From contig NC_067198.1 of the NCBI RefSeq assembly GCF_000699445.3, positions 31,623,536 to 31,687,535 on the forward strand: a stretch of DNA of 64,000 nt. The letters are read 5' to 3'. This DNA comes from Schistosoma haematobium. Its lineage: Eukaryota; Platyhelminthes; Trematoda; Strigeidida; Schistosomatidae. Each line of letters starts with the position of its first letter. Position 1 is the first letter of the stretch. The notes below the pieces were generated by a model. The model was not told the DNA's origin, searched no databases, and was given only the letters and a program-made list of their open reading frames with translations. Below, piece by piece: positions 57,676 to 64,000 of the stretch. The translations under genes were made by a program, and so were the position numbers.

Positions 57676-59543
57676 AGTAGTTAGATAGTGAATTCCTAAA
57701 TTACTTAGTGGGCTCTATTTTATCGAAAAATAACAGATTTTGAAATGTTCAGAAAGTAAATCCTGTGATTGTATACACACGTTAGTGAGTAATTATGTTT
57801 TATTGTTAACCGACACAAACACACACAAGATTGAAAGTACACTAAGACAAAATCTCACTCAAGGTCAAAGAATGACTCATAAACTTTAATCCTGTTGGTC
57901 AAGATGGTATGATAAGCACATTTTCGTATACTGTTTTCAATTAAAACTTCCTCTGATAAAGGTTGTGTGAAAGGGTGAAACGCATAGAAGATCCTATCAT
58001 TTGTCTTTTGAAACAATATATATCATTATTCAAGCCAGTCAATCACACACAACTCAAGATCTGACACGAATATCCACTGGTTCAATTCGCGACATTTATT
58101 AACAAAGTGAAGTGAAATTCGTAAGATAAATGATGGAATAGTACCATGTTAGTAGAAAAAATAATACAATTGGAGAAAGAATTAATTTGTGGAAAAGTAC
58201 AAGATGATTTTACAACTCAAGATATAAGGAGAGATAAAGAACACATGATAGGCTGGGCTGATACAGGTATATCATGTGTCTATGTACACATGCTACTCCG
58301 AAACCAGATGGCAGGTGAGAGGGGCTTAGGTTATCCAGTAGTGAGTGAATTTCCAGCTTTATGGCATTTTGACGGCTGATTTTTCGGTTCCACCATCTTT
58401 ATAAACCATTAGACGTTTCGTGTCTTTCTTACTATCTGTGTAGTGTCAAAAAAAGACATAAAACTAATTGAAACCGCTCATATATTGTATCAGTCTTGAC
58501 ATAAATATCTGATGGACAGATAAATGTGTATTACCAATCACTTTAACAACTTCCCATTCACTCAGACTTTTTCATGTACCAGGTCTGGCTCGAGTATATT
58601 AACAGTGTATTTCATTATCTAGTCGGTTTACCATACAGAATAACAGTCCATATGCGCTATTGTTCATGTTTTACAAGTTTATTATTAAAAGCGATGGGTT
58701 TCTTAGTAGTGATTTTTACCCCATAATAGGTGTGTCTGTAATACTATTCTGAATTCTGAAAATTAACCAGTTATTAGATATATATTGTGAACTGTTCTAA
58801 CATGAAGTAAGTAATTACTTCAACACTGGTAGTCCACAGTTTTATAGAAATAGGTATTTACTATGTTGTGAATATGTCATAATATCGATTAAGAGTTATT
58901 TTACTTAGATTAAATGCATAGAAAAGCTGATTCATATTTCACCTATGTAGAATATTTCTAGTAAATGTGAAAGAAACTTGACGTTTTTAAGATGATGACT
59001 TCTTGGAAATCATTGATAATGAAGTGGAACTAAACACGTTATTAGGATTTCTTTACTTATTTCAATAATCATAATACAATAAATCAGATCTTAAATTATC
59101 TTTTTAATCTATTTAACTTAAATATAGCTTAGTCTATTAATCCAGTTAATCAATGTGAATAAAGAAACGGAGAACCGAAATTGTACAACTATTAATGATT
59201 TTATTTAACTTATATTTAGTGCATAGATTATACATGAATGTTTACATCAAACTAAAATAAAACATTATACGATGTCATTTACTCGATATAAACAACGTTT
59301 ATAATTTAAATACAACTGTTCATCAATATGTAAATGTAAATAAAATCTCATTTACGATTGTCTGATATATTTTAAATATTAACTGAATAGTTAGATATTA
59401 ATGATGCCTTTTGACAAATTTTTCTTGTGATATTTCGTCAGTGATTAAAAATAATCAGAAAGAAGCCTTGAACATAAGTTTCGAGTTGTCAAAACATTAT
59501 AAATACGTGAAACGACAGCTATAGATTATTTATGATAATGTTT
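57676..59543. other. Intergenic, nothing recognised
   Basis: AT-rich. A 77-codon open frame at 58146-58379 lacks splice sites and family motifs; I do not call it. Confidence 0.5.
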
Positions 59544-60070
59544 ATTTTGATGGAATTTTTGTTCTCTGAGTTGAATGGTTTGGTCGTGTAGCTTTTGTCG
59601 TTCTTCTAGCTGAAGTTTGTGCTGATGATGTCGTTCAGAAGAACGATGAAAGCTCCAAGATCAAATAATCCAGCTCACAGAATAAAACTCCATCAAAATC
59701 ATTCACCCGATCTACAGATTTTCTACACCCCTCAAAATCATATGAGCGTAATACACTTCTCGTTGTTTAAAAATGGGAGAATTTCGCCAAAAGGCAGGCT
59801 TCCACTGGAGAACAACTTCATTTTCTCCACGAGTGTCTTCGCCAGCATGTTCTACGAACAAGTGTAAGATACAGACCTCCAATCAACTACCCATTCGGAT
59901 GGAGAATAGCTGAGCAAAGTGGAAGAAAAATGGTGCACCTAATGATAATGGATTCACATTCCAGGATCCGCAAACACCAACACGTCATAGAGGACCAAAA
60001 GAAGCTACAAAGTACACTCACGTCAGAATATTTGGAAATCTTGGCAACAGCCATCGAGATATCATGCTAA
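59544..60070 (+). mobile_element. Penelope-like element, 5' fragment with terminal palindrome
   Basis: 59609-59699 matches the PLE terminal repeat at 2131-2222. It is followed by unique PLE 5' sequence ending in a frame with RPPINYPFGWRIAEQSG, SHSRIRKHQHVIEDQKK and a stop near 60067. This N-terminal part is not present in the first PLE copy, so the two fragments are complementary. The terminal repeat is preceded by its own inverted partner (59544-59608). No RT remains. Confidence 0.72.
59609..59682 (+). ncRNA. Hammerhead-like motif in the PLE terminal repeat, intact CTGATGA
   Basis: CTGATGA (59622-59628), 6-bp stem II TCGTTC/GAACGA with AGAA loop (59631-59646) and GAAA (59648-59651) are followed by a three-pair stem III (GCT 59652-59654 with AGC 59672-59674) and a CTC cleavage-type triplet. 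One or two extra bases separate CTGATGA from stem II, and stem I is weak in cis. This fits the minimal, possibly dimeric hammerheads known from PLEs. Confidence 0.55.
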
Positions 60071-60682
60071 GATAATGTTTATTATTACATAAAACTAAAA
60101 GAAACCTAAGCGCTATGAGAAAAGGTATGAAAGCTAAACTCATTAGGCTGTGGTAGTAATTAAATGAAGAGTAAAACTGGAAAAGGTGTGATAATGATTC
60201 AGTTGCGAAAGCAGTTGTAGGTTAGCCACGAAATATTTTTTGAATACGAAGATTAGTTTTAAGGCTTCTAATTGCCACAGCTTCCACAAATTTTAATAGA
60301 GTAGGCTTTGGTTGTTTACTCACTGCTTTGTATTTACTTATTTAATCTATTTTATGTCGCGTCTCAATCAGATCCTGCTCTATCGAACTTCCAAGACCAT
60401 TTTTCCCCTAGAGTCATAAGTTCTATGGTATATACCCAATAAGACCTGTGAATGCCAACCTTTCTGTCCTTTGTAAACACTAAAATAGATACAGGTATAT
60501 GAATATTTTTCCCAACAGACTATTCATTTTGCAAGTCTGAAAATCAATTTATTCAAGTTGCTTAGGAAAATTCCATATACGAAAAATATGTAGTTCGTTA
60601 TTTCGGTCAGTAAGTCATATAAATGACAATAAGTATTTAATATCAAGCCAATCTATCACGCTGTCAATGGATTTGTGGTATT

Positions 60683-60727
60683 GAATAATAATAATAATAA
60701 TAATAATGATAATAATAATAATAATAA
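60683..60727. repeat. (AAT)n microsatellite
   Basis: About 15 AAT units with one interruption. Confidence 0.9.
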
Positions 60728-61544
60728 ATGGCTTTTCTGACTTTGAAACAGAAAAATATAAGGATTATTACTTAAATTGTAAACGTCACTATCAAAGTTT
60801 GACCTAATGATTTCAAATAAATTAAACACTAAGTTTATTGATCTTAATAATAGAAAATTTTCACATCCTTAATATAATTTAGTCATAATCATCTATCGTC
60901 ATCCGTGACGACGAGATAATTGCCCAGTGATCATTAGTTTCCTATAGTATTCCAAATGAGGTCTATCAGTGATGAATACCACCTACACATTTGTAATATG
61001 TAAATGAGTAGAAAAGTTGTAATTCTAACATTTTACGACATGCTGTTGTTTACTTATCCAAGGAATAAATAACTCTCAAAAGTTAGTTTAAGTTTAAATA
61101 CTACATGGAACGAAGCCAATTCAGTAGTTATTACTCACAAGGAATTCTGATCATTCTGCTGTCGTGTCATTCAGCTCAGAGTAGCTTCTGCATGAAATAT
61201 GTTTTCATGTATTCGTACTTATATATGTGGTATGAATAAATGTAATTTTTGTTTGATTAAGTGATTTAATTTGTATACATGTTTGTTGTGTGAACTTCAA
61301 TAGATTAAATGTTACACACGGCGAATATATTTTTCAAGTTAACTAGATAGTTAATCCTTCATTTCTTTTGATTCTAGTAAGATTTAACAGTAAATTAAAT
61401 ACCTCTGTTACTAGTTTTACGCTCGAGTTATTTTAGTATTAGTTTGTCAGTTTTACAGGTGACACTTACTTTTAATAATCATTCAGAGTGTAAAGCTTCA
61501 AGTTCCTTTTCGTTTTCAGTTATTTGATTTTTAGTTCCGATATC

Positions 61545-61635
61545 TAGCCTAACTTGTACTTCCCCCCGGAATCCGGAATTGTGTGACCGATCTTCACAGT
61601 CTAAGACTCTACCACAGAGCCATACATATGTACGT
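61545..61635 (-). other. tRNA-like relic
   Basis: The - strand has GGCTCTGTGGTAGAGTC (box-A-like) and, about 35 bases on, a worn box B (CCGGATTCCGG). Arms do not pair well enough for a functional tRNA. It may be an old tRNA copy or a SINE head. Confidence 0.3.
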
Positions 61636-62857
61636 TCTATGTAAAGGACTATGATACTAACCAGTTGCCCAAATAAAATCAAGTGGGCAGAGTTTGAATA
61701 TTTTGAATTATTGAATAAACGTCGAATACTTTAATAACTAATTCACTGTCAACATACTTTGAACTTCGATATCAGCTTACATAATCGCCATTATTTTTCA
61801 AAGCATAATGTATTTAACAAACTACACTTCCAAATGACTAGCAGAATGTCTAATTTTATCTCTTAATAGTTTCTTAACGAATATTACAGTCAGCTATGTT
61901 TTTAAATAACTTTTTGCTTGCTCAACCACTGGAAGTTAACCAAGTTTTCATTGGAGAATTGAAATATTTCGAATATGAATCCTTTAAAACTTTCATGTTT
62001 ACACCAAGATTTAAAGCTATTATATTGACAGTTTTGTTCAAAATACGACTCTTCTAGGAACTAAATCGCGTATACCAGTCATTCATAATATGAAAGCTAG
62101 TATCAATTATAAATTTGCAGTGATTATTGAAATTTGTTGGCCATAAAATAAGACAATAACTAGACTATATTGTTGCTACATTTGATGAAAGGCTCTATGT
62201 TGACCATGACTGACTGACTTTTGATGTCCAGTGATAAACAATAAAAATAGAAATATTAATGAAGAATATTGGTTCTTCAGGATGAGGGTTTGAAGGGTGT
62301 TCTATGCTCTGAGCTTGATAGAAGTACTAAAATATTTTAATTCAGGTTTTTGGGTGAGCAGCAATATCCATCTCCTTGTATAATGCTTAATGTTGATAAG
62401 CTTCGAAGGACAATAAACCTAGATTTAGAAATTTCTAAAAAATTGAAAACTGTTAAAAACTGTTTCTGGAGTTTTAGATGGAATATATAACATTGAGAGA
62501 AGACAGATAACTACCGACAATATCCAGTGATGACCACATAACACAATAAATGTGGACAGTAAAATATTAACGCAACAGCTTGTAGTTTTGAGACTTACAT
62601 ATCCTAGAGTACAAGTGGTTGGTGCTTACAACCATCAAAATACTAGTAAGCATCCACTCATGTCTCTCTTGTTTTCGAGAACTCATCAACTAATATCTTA
62701 TAATAAGAATAACAAGCCACGTTAATTCAACTGATTTCACTCGGGATGAGTAAAAATAGAAAGACCAAATCGTTTAAAATAATAACAATGTTAATAGTTT
62801 CTATACATTATAGGGTAATGAGCACTGTAGATAAGATGCGTGTTACCGACAGGGAAT

Positions 62858-64000
62858 TCACGTAGACTGGATTGTGTTTTCATAACTGTGTATCAAGTGA
62901 TTATGAACTTCAATGAAAGATGTATCTGACAAGAATTTACAGTTCTTGTATGTACAGATATGGTGTTTATGATGGCGATGTTCATGACAGTTGTACTGAA
63001 AGTCTATGCAACTGAATGTTTCCTTAGTGTCGTCAAGTAAGTATTTTATCTTATCGTGAATCTGTGCTGCAGTAGGACGTTTGTGTGGATTATAGGACCA
63101 CATTTGACACATCATCTCCCATAATTCATCGTTCACTAGTATAGGTCTATCTAATGTGGACGGTGGTAATAATCTCTGACAGTTCGTCGTTTTCTTCAAC
63201 GTGTATCCTGAAACGTTCGAATTGCAATCTGTACCATTATTCTTGTTGTTATTAAGATTGTGCTCTGATAACATACCTACTAATTCTTGAAATGTTTTAA
63301 TCTCTTGAAATGGTTCACGTTTTTCCAAATGAAATAGTTCCCATATCAGCAAACCATATTGCCATATATCTGAACTAAAATAAAATTTATGTTGTAACAA
63401 TGCTTCAGGTGGTAGAATTCGAAGGGGCAATTTTTTTCTTGGCGTCAATACACGATAATATTCATCGATCAGCTGATCTTCATTAAATTCACCATCAATA
63501 TTATAGATATCATCATTTGTTAACCCATTCATTGGAGTCATTTGTACAGCCAAACCAAAATCACTAATCTTCGGTATATAATTATGGTTAATTAGAATAT
63601 TTCTAGTGGCTAAATCTCTATGTATTACATAATTCTTCACCAGATAAACAATACCTGATATAATTCCGTAAGCGAAACGATATATCTCTTTTACAGTCAA
63701 TCTATACTCTCCCAATGTCGTTCTATCATGAGTATTCATCTTGTTGTCTTTCATATAGAAATTGGTCAGTTGAACCTCCTCATAATTCATTAAACTATCT
63801 ATAATTTGATGTGAATGACATCGGATAAAATGAGCTAAACTTTTGTATTTACAACATTCAAGAATCAAATTCACACCATTCAATGGGCTCCTGTTCCTCT
63901 TCAGGTTACTTTCAAACATTATTCCAATCATTCTGATTATGTTATCACAGTTAGTTAAGTTTGATAATATACGTATTTCATTTTTTAAACATATTAATTT
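62858..64000 (-). CDS. Tyrosine-protein kinase, C-terminal part; runs off the right edge
   Basis: Phosphorylates tyrosines on target proteins. The frame is open from the window edge (64000) to TGA at 62858-62860, 380 codons. The start of the gene and the ATP-binding Lys lie outside. From the edge: the C-helix Glu (NEIRIL), IIRMIGIMFE, LILECCKYKSLAHFIR, catalytic loop HRDLATRN (near 63602-63625), DFGLAV, an activation segment with a YY pair (DEYYRVL), LPLRILPPEALL (Ile-Leu replaces the usual Trp-Met), SSDIWQYGLLIWELF and RPTAAQIHDKIKYLL. The HRDLATRN loop marks it as a tyrosine kinase, and the YYRV segment resembles receptor kinases of the Trk/ROR/MuSK type; the subfamily is uncertain. A 25-residue Asn-rich insert sits in the C-lobe, and the tail is His/Cys-rich (CHEHRHHKHHICTYKNC). 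All visible catalytic residues are present. Confidence 0.87.
   Translation of the reverse strand, partial: KLICLKNEIRILSNLTNCDNIIRMIGIMFESNLKRNRSPLNGVNLILECCKYKSLAHFIRCHSHQIIDSLMNYEEVQLTNFYMKDNKMNTHDRTTLGEYRLTVKEIYRFAYGIISGIVYLVKNYVIHRDLATRNILINHNYIPKISDFGLAVQMTPMNGLTNDDIYNIDGEFNEDQLIDEYYRVLTPRKKLPLRILPPEALLQHKFYFSSDIWQYGLLIWELFHLEKREPFQEIKTFQELVGMLSEHNLNNNKNNGTDCNSNVSGYTLKKTTNCQRLLPPSTLDRPILVNDELWEMMCQMWSYNPHKRPTAAQIHDKIKYLLDDTKETFSCIDFQYNCHEHRHHKHHICTYKNCKFLSDTSFIEVHNHLIHSYENTIQST

Larger units (their letters stand above)
60071..62857. other. Region downstream of the kinase gene, no gene recognised
   Basis: AT-rich. Contains an AAT microsatellite and a tRNA-like relic, listed separately. 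The part next to 62858 would be the kinase 3' UTR. I could not pick a clear polyadenylation signal on the - strand. Confidence 0.5.

Noticed and set aside
58146..58379. 77-codon + strand open frame
   Set aside because: No splice signals, no family resemblance, and length within chance for the region.
60683..60727. Short regular repeats as a possible CRISPR-like array
   Set aside because: Simple AAT microsatellite; no spacers, and the genome is eukaryotic.
61545..61635. Functional tRNA gene on the - strand
   Set aside because: Box B is damaged and the arms do not pair, so it is only listed as a relic.

Overview
The window looks like a piece of a blood-fluke (Schistosoma-type trematode) nuclear genome. 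It is AT-rich, host genes are split by long introns, and it is crowded with trematode-type retroelements. These are SMalpha-like tRNA-derived SINEs that carry a hammerhead-ribozyme core, RTE-clade LINEs of two families (one SR2-like), a Penelope-like element with a GIY-YIG nuclease, and Ty3/Gypsy LTR elements. The species cannot be fixed from the sequence alone.

Host genes, left to right. (1) An unrecognised two-exon + strand gene at 3709-9896 (about 507 aa). (2) An RNF103/KF-1-type membrane RING-H2 E3 ubiquitin ligase at 23871-31337 (+, three exons, 1094 aa by my splice model). (3) TAF11, the histone-fold subunit of TFIID, at 35820-47761 (+, four exons, 284 aa). (4) The 3' end of a tyrosine kinase gene on the - strand, 62858 to the right edge (at least 380 aa, running off the window). 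They share no pathway. The exon models rest on phase-matched GT/AG junctions and, for RNF103 and TAF11, on family similarity across the junctions.

Mobile DNA, left to right. A 5'-truncated Penelope-like element occupies 1-2222. The intron of gene 1 holds an SMalpha copy split by a solo LTR, two SMalpha head-to-head groups, and a second solo LTR with a perfect 5-bp duplication. At 15015-20930 lies a Gypsy element with 351-bp LTRs differing at one base and a GATTC duplication; its pol is defective and a second, gutted LTR element (17758-20016) sits inside it. An SR2-like RTE relic is at 21610-23215. An inverted SMalpha pair flanked by 13-bp repeats is at 34875-35224. TAF11 introns carry an RTE copy, SMalpha copies and a solo LTR. 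A nearly full-length but dead RTE with a 9-bp duplication lies at 49135-53045. An internally deleted SR2-like copy with a 10-bp duplication is at 54091-54990. A Penelope 5' fragment, folded as a large palindrome around a hammerhead-like motif, is at 59544-60070.

The most unusual signals are the recurrent head-to-head SMalpha insertions, the hammerhead-like motifs in both Penelope copies, a recent Gypsy insertion whose enzymes are dead, an unexplained 162-nt exon-like block in the last TAF11 intron, and the orphan gene at 3709-9896.
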